A stretch of 64,000 nt of DNA, taken from the NCBI GenBank assembly GCA_027621405.1, contig JAQCBT010000007.1:62001-126000 (forward strand). The letters are read 5' to 3'. The notes beneath the pieces were generated by a model. That model saw only the letters and a list, made by a program, of their open reading frames with translations. It was not told where the DNA came from and searched no databases. Both the position numbers and the translations under genes were made by a program. This document shows positions 55,584 to 64,000 of this stretch, piece after piece (within the stretch, counting starts at the first letter, position 1; the number at the start of each line of letters is the position of its first letter). This DNA comes from Pseudomonadota bacterium (GTDB lineage Bacteria; Pseudomonadota; Gammaproteobacteria; Pseudomonadales; Pseudohongiellaceae).

Positions 55584-56435
55584 TCATTCAATCGCCCAGG
55601 CTGTGAGCCAGGAGCGCTTCACCTCCTGAAAACCCATGGCACGAATGGCACGCTCCAGTCCCGGCATATGGGCAGCGCCGTAGAACAAACTGATGCTGCG
55701 CTTGTCGGTTTCCTGTAGGGCTTCTTCCAGTCTGGCGATGGCTACACGATTGCGGTCACCAAGCAGGGTGAGACCAGCTTCCAGTTGTGGATCCAGCAAC
55801 AGGCTATCTGTCCTGCCCAGTTCCCTGGCCAGAAGATACTTCAGGGCCTGTGACTGGTTCTCCATGGACAATGCCATCAGCAGGCTGCTGACCTTGAGCT
55901 CACCCGGCTCGAGATCTCGCGATTGCGCGCTGGCCTGCTGGGCCATGGCCACATCGAAGATCATGGTGAAGAAGTTCTCATCTTTTTCCTCCATGATGTT
56001 GCCGAGCTGAGCAGGGCTGAGGTCGGCGTGACGGAAATTTAAAGGCGTGTAATCGATTTGCTGCAGTTGGAATTCGACCTCCAATAATCGGGCAACGAGG
56101 GTCTGTACCATGCCCAGGGGCGAGCCTCCTGTAACAACGCTTTGCGGGCCAGGCCTCTGGTCGGGTTCAGCCACCATCTCGTAGAGCACGAGATCCTGGG
56201 TAGTGAAAAACTCGTTTAACATGGAGTAGTACGCCAGGTCGGCAATATGAATCGCAGCTACCAGATTGACTTCCCTGTCTGCGGCGTCTCTGTAGCTGCC
56301 AATAGCGGTTTGCAGTTGTCCCTGCCATTCACGCGTACCATCCAAGAAGCGCACGAAGCCGCCGTCCTGGGCGTTGCAGATACTGGCCCAGAGAAGGCAT
56401 AGCAGCACACCCGATTTAGCTATCATGGAATTCAC
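55584..56435 (-). CDS. TraB/GumN-like exported protein
   Basis: A 283-residue protein with a signal peptide (ending SICNAQ). The pattern NLVAAIHIADLAYYSMLNEF, then LVLYEMVAEPDQ and a late FYGAAHMPGLERAI corresponds to the two conserved His/Glu regions of the TraB/TIKI/GumN superfamily (metalloprotease-like fold). Spacing is consistent, identity is weak. The gene is monocistronic. About 260 bp of unassigned sequence lies downstream. Confidence 0.65.
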   Translation of the reverse strand: MNSMIAKSGVLLCLLWASICNAQDGGFVRFLDGTREWQGQLQTAIGSYRDAADREVNLVAAIHIADLAYYSMLNEFFTTQDLVLYEMVAEPDQRPGPQSVVTGGSPLGMVQTLVARLLEVEFQLQQIDYTPLNFRHADLSPAQLGNIMEEKDENFFTMIFDVAMAQQASAQSRDLEPGELKVSSLLMALSMENQSQALKYLLARELGRTDSLLLDPQLEAGLTLLGDRNRVAIARLEEALQETDKRSISLFYGAAHMPGLERAIRAMGFQEVKRSWLTAWAIE

Positions 56436-56541
56436 CGCCTGACTGGCCTCCTGTGTTTGCTAAATTGGATGCAGGCAGTCTGGAACTGCTGCCGCTTCCC
56501 GGGCTGGCCTCACCTGCAAGGAACTTCACCTCGTCGGAAAA

Positions 56542-57231
56542 TCAGGTAGACGTGGCGCCTTCTATCCTGTCGGTGGGGCAACAGTCCGCCCCCTGAATCA
56601 GTCGACAGAATGGGCTCACCATCCCCATGCCGACCACTGGAGCAAGGATATAAATCCACAGATGTTCGAAGTTGATGGCGGCGAGCGCTGGGCCGAAGGA
56701 TCGAGCGGGGTTCATTGAGGCACCAGTAACCGGGCCAGCGAACAATGCCAGCAAGGCTACCATGCCACCCACGGCAGCACCTGCCATGATGCCCTTTTCC
56801 TGGTGGGCGGTGGATACGTTGAGAATGATGAACATCAGGCTGAATGAAATCAGCACTTCCATGAGGAAAGCGCGCGGCACATCGATCGCTGGCATCGTCG
56901 CGCCGTAATTACTGTGCTCCGGGAAGAGGACGAGCAGGACCACACCTGCCACTGCCGCGCCAGTGAGCTGGGCCACCAGGTAGGCAGGTATTTCACTGGC
57001 ACCTATGCGGCCTGCGAAATAGAAGCCGATGGTGACCGCTGGATTAATGTGTGCGCCGGAGACATTGCCAAGAGCGTAGATGATGGCCATCACTACCAGA
57101 CCGAAGACGGCGTTGACACCGATGTGGCCGAGCACGCCGCCGTATAGGTCGTTGACTACAATTGCCCCACAACCCACAAACACGAGCAGGAAAGTGCCAA
57201 GAAATTCTGACGTCACTATATCTGTCTTCAC
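56542..57231 (-). CDS. Aquaporin (MIP family)
   Basis: About 229 residues starting at GTG 57231 (MKTDIVTSEFLGTF), which has GGAG six nt upstream; the frame extends to a TTG at 57252. Six helices plus two half-helices with NPA boxes SGAHINPAVT and TGASMNPARSFGPAL. Overall it resembles bacterial aquaporins close to plant NIP/PIP types (water and small neutral solutes). The C-terminus has an unusual CC pair (GADCCPTD). Confidence 0.93.
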   Translation of the reverse strand: MKTDIVTSEFLGTFLLVFVGCGAIVVNDLYGGVLGHIGVNAVFGLVVMAIIYALGNVSGAHINPAVTIGFYFAGRIGASEIPAYLVAQLTGAAVAGVVLLVLFPEHSNYGATMPAIDVPRAFLMEVLISFSLMFIILNVSTAHQEKGIMAGAAVGGMVALLALFAGPVTGASMNPARSFGPALAAINFEHLWIYILAPVVGMGMVSPFCRLIQGADCCPTDRIEGATST

Positions 57232-57293
57232 CGCTATCTCCACTGTAAACAATCAGCAGCCTAATGATAAACCTTGACTAACAGTCACTGTAA

Positions 57294-58478
57294 CTAGCAG
57301 ACCGGTCCCCGCCACGCCAGATCGAGAATTTCCCGCACTTGCGTGGCGCTTTGCAGTGGCCGAGGATTCTTCCTCACCACCGGATGGGCGATCGCGCGGT
57401 TGGCTATTGCGTCGAGCTGCTCTTCCTTCACCCCAACCTGGGCCAGGGTCGTGGGCAATCCCAGTTCGGTGATCAGGGTAGCCACGGCCGCGCTGGCAGA
57501 AGATCCAGGCATCCCCAATGCCTGCGCGATCCCGCCCTGGCGTTCGGAAAGCGTGCTCGCATTCCAGGCCAAAACCGCCGGCAGCATAACACAGGAAGTG
57601 TGACCGTGAGGGACACCGCAGTAGCTGCCCAGGATATAGCCGATACCATGGCTGGCGCCGTGGGCAACCGTGCCGAGGCCACAGCAGGCCAGCCAGACGG
57701 CTTGCTGGTTCAGGTCTCTTGCCGCCAGGTCCGCGAGATCTCCGTGCGCTGCTGGCAGTGACTGCTTGAACAGGCGCATGGCGTGCAAGAAGTGTCCATC
57801 CAGGTAGGGGGTCGACTCAGCGGAACAATATCCCTCGATGGCGTGATCCAGCGAACGGATTGCTGTGGACAGCCACAACCACTCGGGGGTGTGTGCACAC
57901 AGCGCCGGATCATAGATGATAACCTGTGGGCAGAGATTCGGCGCCCGATAGCCCTCTTTCGCTGCAGCCCTGGTGTCCAGAACTCCCGCGTTATTGCTGT
58001 ACTCGGCCCCGGAGAGGGTGGTAGGAATTGCGATCTGGCGGATACGGGGCGTGTTGCTGAACAGGCTGTCATCCCCGACCCGCGGGCCCCGGGTGCCGTC
58101 TGATCTCTGGGCATATTGCAAAAGATCTGCTGCGCCTTGCAGATCCTGGTCGATGATCAGCTGTATGGCCTTGCAGGCATCGATGATGGAACCTCCACCC
58201 AGCGCGATCAACAGGTCTGCGTTCTTTTCCCGAGCCAATTGGGCAGCTGCCAGCACATCTTCCCGCGGGGTATGTGCGCGGATCGAGCGACAGAGACCCA
58301 CGCAGCGAGCGCCCAGCGCGGACCGCAATTCAGCGAAATCGTCGGTACTCTTTGCAAGGCTGCCAGACGCCACCAGCAATGCACGGCTAACGCCCAGTTC
58401 AGTCATGACCCGGGGCAGGATTTCGGCTGCGTCGGCATCGGTGATGACCCGTTCCAATGCGGTGTATCTAAATTCCAT
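57294..58478 (-). CDS. Iron-containing alcohol dehydrogenase, maleylacetate-reductase-like
   Basis: A 394-residue group III dehydrogenase. The NAD-binding ALGGGSIIDACKAI is followed by the catalytic-domain IPTTLSGAEYSNNAGV, metal ligands in SLDHAIEGYCS and HGASHGIGYILGSYCGVPHGHTS. These are features of Fe-ADH family proteins near maleylacetate reductase. Substrate is uncertain. It is next to the aquaporin (about 60 bp) and 260 bp upstream of the divergent molybdenum hydroxylase genes. Confidence 0.9.
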   Translation of the reverse strand: MEFRYTALERVITDADAAEILPRVMTELGVSRALLVASGSLAKSTDDFAELRSALGARCVGLCRSIRAHTPREDVLAAAQLAREKNADLLIALGGGSIIDACKAIQLIIDQDLQGAADLLQYAQRSDGTRGPRVGDDSLFSNTPRIRQIAIPTTLSGAEYSNNAGVLDTRAAAKEGYRAPNLCPQVIIYDPALCAHTPEWLWLSTAIRSLDHAIEGYCSAESTPYLDGHFLHAMRLFKQSLPAAHGDLADLAARDLNQQAVWLACCGLGTVAHGASHGIGYILGSYCGVPHGHTSCVMLPAVLAWNASTLSERQGGIAQALGMPGSSASAAVATLITELGLPTTLAQVGVKEEQLDAIANRAIAHPVVRKNPRPLQSATQVREILDLAWRGPVC

Positions 58479-58561
58479 GGCAGTGGCCGATCTCGATCAG
58501 CATTTCATCTGAAATAAGGGAATTTCTCTCTTAATCAACATGTTACTTGATTCATGAAAAG

Positions 58562-58570
58562 TGGGTGTCC
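58562..58570 (+). repeat. Isolated TGGGTGTCC motif copy
   Basis: A single copy (GAAAAGTGGGTGTCCTGAGA) between the divergent Fe-ADH and IorA-like genes, 17 kb from the next copy. Followed by two direct copies of TGAGACTTT (58571-58579 and 58581-58589). Its context is nearly identical to the copy after purA (AAAAGTGGGTGTCCTGAGA). Confidence 0.8.
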
Positions 58571-58740
58571 TGAGACTTTCTGAGACTTTGAGGTGCTGGC
58601 ATGGGTTTGAGTTTACGCTGGAACGACTGCTTTCACCTAGGGGCCGAAGTCGCTGTCATCGCCAAGTGCGGAACTGGGGGTTACAATGAGGGGTTATCAC
58701 TATTCGGTACGAATTCCAACGCCTGTGGGGGGCGCGAGAT

Positions 58741-59229
58741 ATGGCTACTTTTAAGGTAAATGGCGTAGAGCATACGGTAGATGTAGAGGCCGATATGCCT
58801 TTGTTGTGGGTGCTCCGCGATGAGCTGGGCATGACAGGAACCAAATTCGGCTGTGGCATCGCCTCCTGTGGCGCATGCACCGTCCACGTGAATGGCAGCG
58901 CGGTGCGCAGCTGCGTGTTACCGGTATCGGCCGTCGAGGGCCAGGACATCACCACCATCGAGGGACTGGCACAACAGGCGCGCACTTCTTCAACGGGTGT
59001 AGGCACTTTCACCCCAACGTCACAGTTGTCCGCCGTGCAGCAGGCCTGGATAGACCACCAGGTACCCCAGTGTGGCTACTGCCAGTCAGGCATGATCATG
59101 GCGGTCTCTTCCCTGCTGGCAAGCAACCCCAATCCCTCTGATGCAGAGATCGATGCCAGCATCAATAACGTGTGCCGATGCGGGTCCTACCCCCGCGTCC
59201 GTCGCGCCATTCGTTCAATCACAGCTTAA
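58741..59229 (+). CDS. iorA: Molybdenum hydroxylase small 2Fe-2S subunit, IorA-like
   Basis: A 162-residue electron-transfer subunit of the xanthine oxidase family. The N-terminal plant-type 2Fe-2S cluster is in [20 protein letters not shown] with a fourth Cys further on (SCVLPVS); the C-terminal cluster is in [12 protein letters not shown] and [13 protein letters not shown]. It passes electrons from the molybdopterin subunit to an acceptor. It is 6 bp upstream of the large subunit. IorA is the closest well-known pattern. Confidence 0.92.
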   Translation: MATFKVNGVEHTVDVEADMPLLWVLRDELGMTGTKFGCGIASCGACTVHVNGSAVRSCVLPVSAVEGQDITTIEGLAQQARTSSTGVGTFTPTSQLSAVQQAWIDHQVPQCGYCQSGMIMAVSSLLASNPNPSDAEIDASINNVCRCGSYPRVRRAIRSITA

Positions 59230-59235
59230 GGAGGC

Positions 59236-61458
59236 ATGACCATGAAGATTTCGAGACGCCGTTTCATTCTCGCCTCCGCGGTTGCCGGTGGCGGCTTGCT
59301 GGTCGGTTACGCGGCAACACGCCCCAGCAAGCACAGGGTAGCCAACAACACCCTGGCAAGCGGTGACGAGAAATTCGTCACCAACTTCATCAAGATCGAC
59401 CCGGACAACCAGATCACCATCTACGTACTGCATTCAGAAATGGGCCAGGGCATTCATACCGCTCTCGCCCAGATGGCAGCCGATGAACTGGATGCCAACT
59501 GGGAAGATGTGCGAGTCGAGCAGGCACCTGCCCTCGACCTGTACGCCGCCAGCGATATGATCAATGGTTTCGCGGAAGAGTACGGCCTGCCCAACTTCCT
59601 CAAGGGCATGGTTGCATCGCTTTCTCCTGCCATCGCAGGCATTGCAAACCTGCAGATTACCGGTGGTAGCGCATCAGTTCGTTACACCGGCCAACACGGC
59701 ATGCGCTATGCCGGCGCCGCAGCTCGCGAGATGCTGATCCAGTGCGCCGCCGAACAATGGGGTGTAGCGGCCAGCGAATGCACAACCGAGCTCAGTCATG
59801 TACAGCACAACGCCAGTGGACGTTCACTGAGCTATGGCGAACTGACTGCCGCCGCAGCCGAACTGGAACCTCCCAGCGATCCGCAACTCAAGGATCGCTC
59901 CCAATTTAACATCATGGGCAAGGCGATATCCCGGGTGGACATCCCTGCCAAGGTAGACGGCAGTGCAGAATTCGGCATGGATCATCACAGTGAAGATATG
60001 CTGTACGCCGCCATTCGCCTGGCACCTGTCTTCGGCACAAAACTCGTGTCCGTGGATGCCAGTGAAGCCTTGCAACGTCGCGGCGTTAAGCGAGTCATCG
60101 AGCTGGAAGATTCCGTCGCGGTAGTCGCCGACAATTACTGGCGTGCCAAGGAAGCCCTGAAACTGGTCAAGTCCGTATTCGAGTCTTCCGAAAACGACAG
60201 CGTCTCCAGCGCAGACATCGCGGCCCGCTTCGATGCCGAGCTGGCCAACAGCGATGGCGACAAGGACTTCGAACTGGGTGACGCTGAATCAGGACTGGAA
60301 GCCGCCGCCGATGTCATCGAGGCGAGCTACCGTGTGCCCTATCTGGCCCACGCACCCATGGAGCCCATGAACTGCACCGTGCACATTCATGATGGCAAGG
60401 CAGACCTGTGGACTTCAACCCAGGACCCCTTGTCCATGCGCGGCCGGGTCGCCTCGGTAGCCGGACTCAGTGAAGACGATGTGACCCATCATCCCAGTTA
60501 CGTCGGTGGTGGTTTCGGTCGTCGCCTGCCCTTCAACTGGAACGTCATCGATCATGCCACCAAGGTTGCCATGGAGTTTGACGTGCCGGTGAAGACCGTG
60601 TTCAGTCGTGAAGACGACATGCAACAGGACTACTATCGCCCAGCGGTGTTCTCCAATTTCCGCGGTGGCCTGGATGCCAGCGGTAATGTCACCACCTGGC
60701 ATAACCGCTTCACCGGCCCTATCCAGGTACCGGGTGCATCACACATTCCCTATGCCATCGCCAACCAGTCCATCCGTGTCGTGGACGGTGAGACCCACGT
60801 ACCTATCGCCGCATGGCGTAGCGTGGACCATTCCCAGCAGACTTTCTTCATTGAGTCTTTCATGGATGAACTGGCCCACCGAGCAGGCAGGAACCCCTAC
60901 CAGTTCCGCATGGATCTGCTGAATGGCCATCCTCGTCACCAGCGTGTGTTGCGCACTGCGGCTGAAGCCGCCGGCTACGGAGAGAACCTGCCGGAAGGCC
61001 ATGCCCTGGGCCTGTCGATACAGGAAAGCTTTGGCAGTATCTGCGCGCAGGTTGCGGAAGTGTCTATCGAAGCAAACGGCCAGCCACGGGTGCACAAGGT
61101 TACGGCTGCAATCGATTGCGGCTGGGCCGTGAATCCGGATGGCGTGGAGTCTCAGGTTGAGAGTGGCATCATCTTCGGCTTGTCCGCGGCACTCTACGGC
61201 GAGATATCCATCGAGAACGGTCGGGTGGCACAGAATAACTTCCCGGATTACGAGATGGTGCGCATGGCGACCACGCCGGAGATCGAAGTGCATATCATCG
61301 AATCCGGCGAGGCGCTGGGTGGATTGGGCGAGCCCGCCACACCACCAATCGCTGCGGCAGTTACCAATGCCATCTACATCCTCACCGGACAGCGAGTTCG
61401 AGAGCTACCCATCAGGAAGCACAAGCTGAACCCTTCGCCTTCGCTGGCATCGGTTTAG
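59236..61458 (+). CDS. iorB: Molybdenum hydroxylase large subunit, IorB-like
   Basis: A 740-residue molybdopterin-binding subunit starting MTMKISRRRFILASAVAG, a Tat (twin-arginine) signal that sends the folded complex to the periplasm. Two large domains follow, with HSEMGQGIHTALAQMAADEL, VGGGFGRRLPFN, RVVDGETHVPIAAWRSVDHS and the C-terminal GGLGEPATPPIAAAVTNAIY carrying the conserved active-site Glu. This arrangement is the isoquinoline 1-oxidoreductase/aldehyde oxidase type. Substrate unknown. It is followed by a strong terminator. No XdhC-like maturation gene is nearby in the window. Confidence 0.93.
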   Translation: MTMKISRRRFILASAVAGGGLLVGYAATRPSKHRVANNTLASGDEKFVTNFIKIDPDNQITIYVLHSEMGQGIHTALAQMAADELDANWEDVRVEQAPALDLYAASDMINGFAEEYGLPNFLKGMVASLSPAIAGIANLQITGGSASVRYTGQHGMRYAGAAAREMLIQCAAEQWGVAASECTTELSHVQHNASGRSLSYGELTAAAAELEPPSDPQLKDRSQFNIMGKAISRVDIPAKVDGSAEFGMDHHSEDMLYAAIRLAPVFGTKLVSVDASEALQRRGVKRVIELEDSVAVVADNYWRAKEALKLVKSVFESSENDSVSSADIAARFDAELANSDGDKDFELGDAESGLEAAADVIEASYRVPYLAHAPMEPMNCTVHIHDGKADLWTSTQDPLSMRGRVASVAGLSEDDVTHHPSYVGGGFGRRLPFNWNVIDHATKVAMEFDVPVKTVFSREDDMQQDYYRPAVFSNFRGGLDASGNVTTWHNRFTGPIQVPGASHIPYAIANQSIRVVDGETHVPIAAWRSVDHSQQTFFIESFMDELAHRAGRNPYQFRMDLLNGHPRHQRVLRTAAEAAGYGENLPEGHALGLSIQESFGSICAQVAEVSIEANGQPRVHKVTAAIDCGWAVNPDGVESQVESGIIFGLSAALYGEISIENGRVAQNNFPDYEMVRMATTPEIEVHIIESGEALGGLGEPATPPIAAAVTNAIYILTGQRVRELPIRKHKLNPSPSLASV

Positions 61459-61476
61459 GATTGTACTGCTAGACAG

Positions 61477-61510
61477 AAAGGGAGGCAGAGAAATCTGCCT
61501 CCCTTTTTTA
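61477..61510 (+). terminator. Rho-independent terminator after iorB
   Basis: A 13-bp stem (AAAGGGAGGCAGA, loop GAAA, TCTGCCTCCCTTT) followed by TTT, 18 bp after the iorB stop. Confidence 0.95.
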
Positions 61511-61787
61511 TTGTTCTTTGCAGATTTGCGTGAATTGAGATCAAGCTCCGCTCGTGAAGCTGGTTGTTGTATCAGTTTCGGCAGAGCAATCTTTCCGGGT
61601 ATCGCCTTGCCGGGCAGGAGGAGCGCTGATGGGTGGTACGCTACTTGCTGACTTGGTCTCACTTCGATCAGATAAGTGGTGGAGCGGAGTCGCGAAAGTA
61701 TTTATATGTGGAAGCGGAAAGAATGTTTCGATGTCTCAGCTGTCAATAACCGAGCTGCTGTGGCTATCTTTTTCTATTGCAAGGAGA
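61511..61787. other. Intergenic region, no gene seen
   Basis: Between the iorB terminator and the 3' end of the ABC permease. A plus-strand open frame starting near 61554 crosses into the permease gene but has no protein-like signature. No repeats or hairpins stand out. Confidence 0.4.
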
Positions 61788-62885
61788 TCAATCGAGGCGC
61801 TTTCTGAATCTCGCGATAGACAGTACCAGCGCCACGACCATGAACACCGCCAACGCGATCAGTTCATCCCACATCGAAAGAATATCCGCTCCGCGCAATA
61901 TGATGCCGCGAATAAGACGATTGAAATGGGTAAGCGGCAACACCTCGGCAATCGCCTGTGCCAGAGGCGGCATACCATCGAAGGGAAACATGAATCCTGA
62001 TAACAGAATCGAAGGTAGCAGTATAAAGAATGTCATCTGCATGGCCTGGAACTGGGTTGTAGCCAGAGTCGATAAAAGCAGACCCAGCGACAGGTTGGTC
62101 GCGATAAACAACAGCGAAGCCCAGAGTATGTGCAGGTAGTCACCACGAATGGGCACCTCGAAGAAATAGCGACCCAGGGACAGGATAATGACCAGCTGCA
62201 GCAGACCTATGACGATGTAGGGGAAAATTTTCCCCAACATGAGTTCGGGGGTCTTGACCGGTGTGTTGATGAGGAACTCCAGGTTGCCCCGCTCCCGCTC
62301 CCGCACGATCGCTACCGCAGTGAACAACACCATGGTCATGGTGAGTATCACGCCTACCAGGCCCGGTACGATATTAACGGCAGAGCGGCGTTCCGGATTG
62401 TAGTAGTTGCGCACCACGATCCTGTTCTGCTGACTCGTCCGCTGCTGATTGTCGAAGGCGACGGGCGCGGCCGTGAGCTGCTGTGCAACACCGAGGATGA
62501 TCGGGTCTGTGCCGTCTACCAGCAACTGCGCAATTTGCCTGCCATTACCGATTACTCGTCGATCGAAGTCTTCCGGAATGAAAATACCTATCGAGATCTG
62601 CCCGGCATCCATCAAGGAGTCCAGCTCCTGCAGACTCGCAGCCCTGTGCTTGAGATCGATGACCTGGGTCGCCGTGAGCTCACTCACAAACTGCCGAGAG
62701 AGGTGGGTATCTGCCTCATCCACGTAGGCGGCTGACAAGTACCGCACGTCAGTGTTGATGGCATAACCAAACATCAATAGCTGGATTAGTGGTATTCCCA
62801 CGATCATGCCGAAGGTCAGTCGATCCCTGCTTAGCTGCAGGAATTCCTTGCGCATGACGGCGAAGATTCTGAGCAGGGTTTTCAC
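61788..62885 (-). CDS. ABC-2 type permease, YbhS/YbhR-like
   Basis: A 365-residue membrane protein from GTG 62885, overlapping the ATPase stop (GTGA). One N-terminal helix (about 24-42), a periplasmic domain of about 130 residues, and a cluster of five C-terminal helices with FLINTPVKTPELMLGKIFPY and LLPSILLSGFMFPFDGMP. This is the YhhJ/YbhS group. It probably homodimerises or pairs with a second permease beyond the window. Exports drugs or lipids in relatives. Confidence 0.9.
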   Translation of the reverse strand: MKTLLRIFAVMRKEFLQLSRDRLTFGMIVGIPLIQLLMFGYAINTDVRYLSAAYVDEADTHLSRQFVSELTATQVIDLKHRAASLQELDSLMDAGQISIGIFIPEDFDRRVIGNGRQIAQLLVDGTDPIILGVAQQLTAAPVAFDNQQRTSQQNRIVVRNYYNPERRSAVNIVPGLVGVILTMTMVLFTAVAIVRERERGNLEFLINTPVKTPELMLGKIFPYIVIGLLQLVIILSLGRYFFEVPIRGDYLHILWASLLFIATNLSLGLLLSTLATTQFQAMQMTFFILLPSILLSGFMFPFDGMPPLAQAIAEVLPLTHFNRLIRGIILRGADILSMWDELIALAVFMVVALVLSIARFRKRLD

Positions 62886-63856
62886 GCTGCTTCACCTTGC
62901 GAATCCTGTTTTCCCTCATCCTCGCGACGGCGTAGTTCGGTGACGGCGACGAACACGTCTTCGAGGTCGGGGAATACCGCTTCCACTTCAGCCTCTATGC
63001 CTGCCTCACCCAGCCTCTTCTGCACAAGCTGCACACCGTCACGCTGCTGTTTGGGCATTAGGACCCGCAGACGAACTCCCAGTTGAGTGATACTGGTGAT
63101 AGCAGATTCGTCGCTCAGGCAATTGCGCGCCGTGTTGGGGTCCTGGGCGATGACCTCGATGACCTGGGAGGTGATCTCCTTACCAAGCTGTCTTGGAGAT
63201 CCGTCAGCAACTTTCACTCCCTGATCCAGGATTGCTAAATTGTGACACCTGGCGGCTTCATCCATGTAATGTGTCGAGACAAGTATCGTCGCACCCTGGT
63301 CAGCCAGCTCGAACAGGGTTTCCCAGAAATCTCTCCTGTTCTGGGGATCGACGGCACTGGTCGGCTCATCGAGGAACAGGATACTGGGTCGATGCAGCGT
63401 GGCCGCCGCCAATGCCAGGCGTTGTTTCTGGCCGCCACTGAGGGTACCGGCATACTGTCTACTGCGGTCGGCGAGATCGAATTCCGTGAGTAATTCTGCT
63501 ACCCGGGCCTTACGAGTCCGACCGCTGAGTGTGTAAATGGTGCTTACGAACTCCAGGTTTTCCCTCACCGTGAGATCTTCGAACAGGGAGAACTTCTGGG
63601 TCATGTACCCAATCTTCTGCTTCAGGGCTTCGGCTTCCTTGCGTGTGTCCAGACCCAGGACCGTTGCCGACCCGGATGTCGGCGTGAGCAGGCCGCAGAG
63701 CATCCGGATGGTAGTGGATTTACCGCTACCATTGGGTCCGAGGAAACCGTAGATCTTCCCGGCGGGAACATTCAGGTCCACGTTGTTCACTGCCACCAGC
63801 GAGCCGAATTGTTTGCTCAGGCCTGTTGCCTGAATGGCATAGTCAATGTCCGCCAT
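62882..63856 (-). CDS. ABC transporter ATP-binding protein, YbhF-like
   Basis: A 324-residue ATPase: Walker A GPNGSGKST, signature LSGGQKQRL, Walker B ILFLDEPTSAVD and the H-loop STHYMDEAARC. It has a single nucleotide-binding domain, whereas E. coli YbhF has two. It lies between an HlyD-type adaptor and an ABC-2 permease, the YbhGFSR order. It ends in an acidic tail. Confidence 0.92.
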   Translation of the reverse strand: MADIDYAIQATGLSKQFGSLVAVNNVDLNVPAGKIYGFLGPNGSGKSTTIRMLCGLLTPTSGSATVLGLDTRKEAEALKQKIGYMTQKFSLFEDLTVRENLEFVSTIYTLSGRTRKARVAELLTEFDLADRSRQYAGTLSGGQKQRLALAAATLHRPSILFLDEPTSAVDPQNRRDFWETLFELADQGATILVSTHYMDEAARCHNLAILDQGVKVADGSPRQLGKEITSQVIEVIAQDPNTARNCLSDESAITSITQLGVRLRVLMPKQQRDGVQLVQKRLGEAGIEAEVEAVFPDLEDVFVAVTELRRREDEGKQDSQGEAA

Positions 63857-63859
63857 GAT

Positions 63860-64000
63860 TCACTCGAAGAAGACCTGAACCGGGAGGCCCTCGGGCAGGC
63901 GCGGATTGGTGGCTGGTAGTGTGACTTCGGCGAGATACGCCAATCTGGACCGGTCTCTCTCCGTGAGAGCGAAATAGGGAGTGAAGACTGGCTCGGCGGT
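63860..64000 (-). CDS. HlyD-family adaptor, YbhG-like (partial)
   Basis: The C-terminal 46 residues of an adaptor protein. The frame is open to the window edge and ends at TGA 63860, three bases before the ATPase start. It contains EPVFTPYFALTERDRSRL and ends LPEGLPVQVFFE, a pattern seen in YbhG/UPF0194 membrane-fusion proteins. It completes the likely adaptor-ATPase-permease export system. The rest lies outside the window. Confidence 0.85.
   Translation of the reverse strand, partial: TAEPVFTPYFALTERDRSRLAYLAEVTLPATNPRLPEGLPVQVFFE

Noticed and set aside
61554..62000. Plus-strand 148-codon frame after iorB
   Set aside because: More than half of it is antisense to the ABC permease and the remainder has no protein-like pattern.

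Overview
The window looks like chromosomal DNA of an aerobic, probably marine or aquatic, gammaproteobacterium related to Pseudomonadales/Cellvibrionales. The evidence is gene order: rpsF-rpsR-(DUF2232)-rplI-dnaB-alr with radA, tRNA-Leu(CAG)-rnr-rlmB, and amiB-mutL-miaA-hfq-hflX-hflK-hflC-(DUF2065)-hisZ-purA are classic gammaproteobacterial clusters. The MutL carries a Pseudomonas-type C-terminal motif, and the ccoNOQP operon has an Anr/Fnr-type promoter. Base composition is moderately GC-rich except for an AT-rich stretch around 27.5-29.7 kb. Layout: 0.1-4.7 kb is a MacAB-like export operon (HlyD adaptor, ATPase, two FtsX/MacB permeases) whose adaptor frame is broken by an in-frame TAA. 4.9-7.3 kb holds an 11-repeat MORN protein, a TIGR02647-type small gene also broken by an in-frame TAA, and a DUF1993 protein with a histone-H1-like tail. 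7.5-12.4 kb has a YadGH-like ABC exporter, an M20 metallopeptidase and a spinster-like MFS transporter. 12.4-22.6 kb is a long minus-strand housekeeping block (radA, alr, dnaB, ribosomal proteins, rlmB, rnr). 22.7-29.6 kb is the most variable part: tRNA-Leu, a cbb3 oxidase operon headed by a Yip1-family gene, a CopC-like lipoprotein, a small acidic protein and a REP-associated tyrosine transposase (RAYT). 29.8-43.7 kb is the second minus-strand housekeeping block (purA through the NAD(P)HX repair enzyme). 43.7-58.5 kb mixes envelope and metabolic genes (MarR regulator, SIMPL, DUF2059, lone aceE, DUF4159, ChaN, cytochrome c, SixA, DUF481, FMN-GltB-like, TPR, lipoprotein, TraB-like, aquaporin, Fe-alcohol dehydrogenase). 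58.7-64 kb has an IorAB-type molybdenum hydroxylase and a YbhGFSR-like ABC exporter that runs off the window end. The most unusual signal is a dispersed 9-10 bp motif, TGGGTGTCC(T). I count 19 exact copies and two variants, all intergenic, lying between 19.0 and 41.5 kb plus one at 58.6 kb. The copies occur as tandem arrays with 45-, 39- and 33-bp periods, as inverted-repeat hairpins flanking the single RAYT gene, and hard against translation starts or stops of rlmB, rnr, the CopC-like lipoprotein, mutL, amiB, tsaE and purA. I infer a REP-like family served by this RAYT. Other points of note are a near-ideal class II Anr/Fnr promoter in front of Yip1-ccoNOQP, two single-codon TAA interruptions in otherwise intact conserved frames within 6.3 kb, and acidic tails on both S6 and L9. 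No CRISPR array, prophage, plasmid origin or rRNA was seen.
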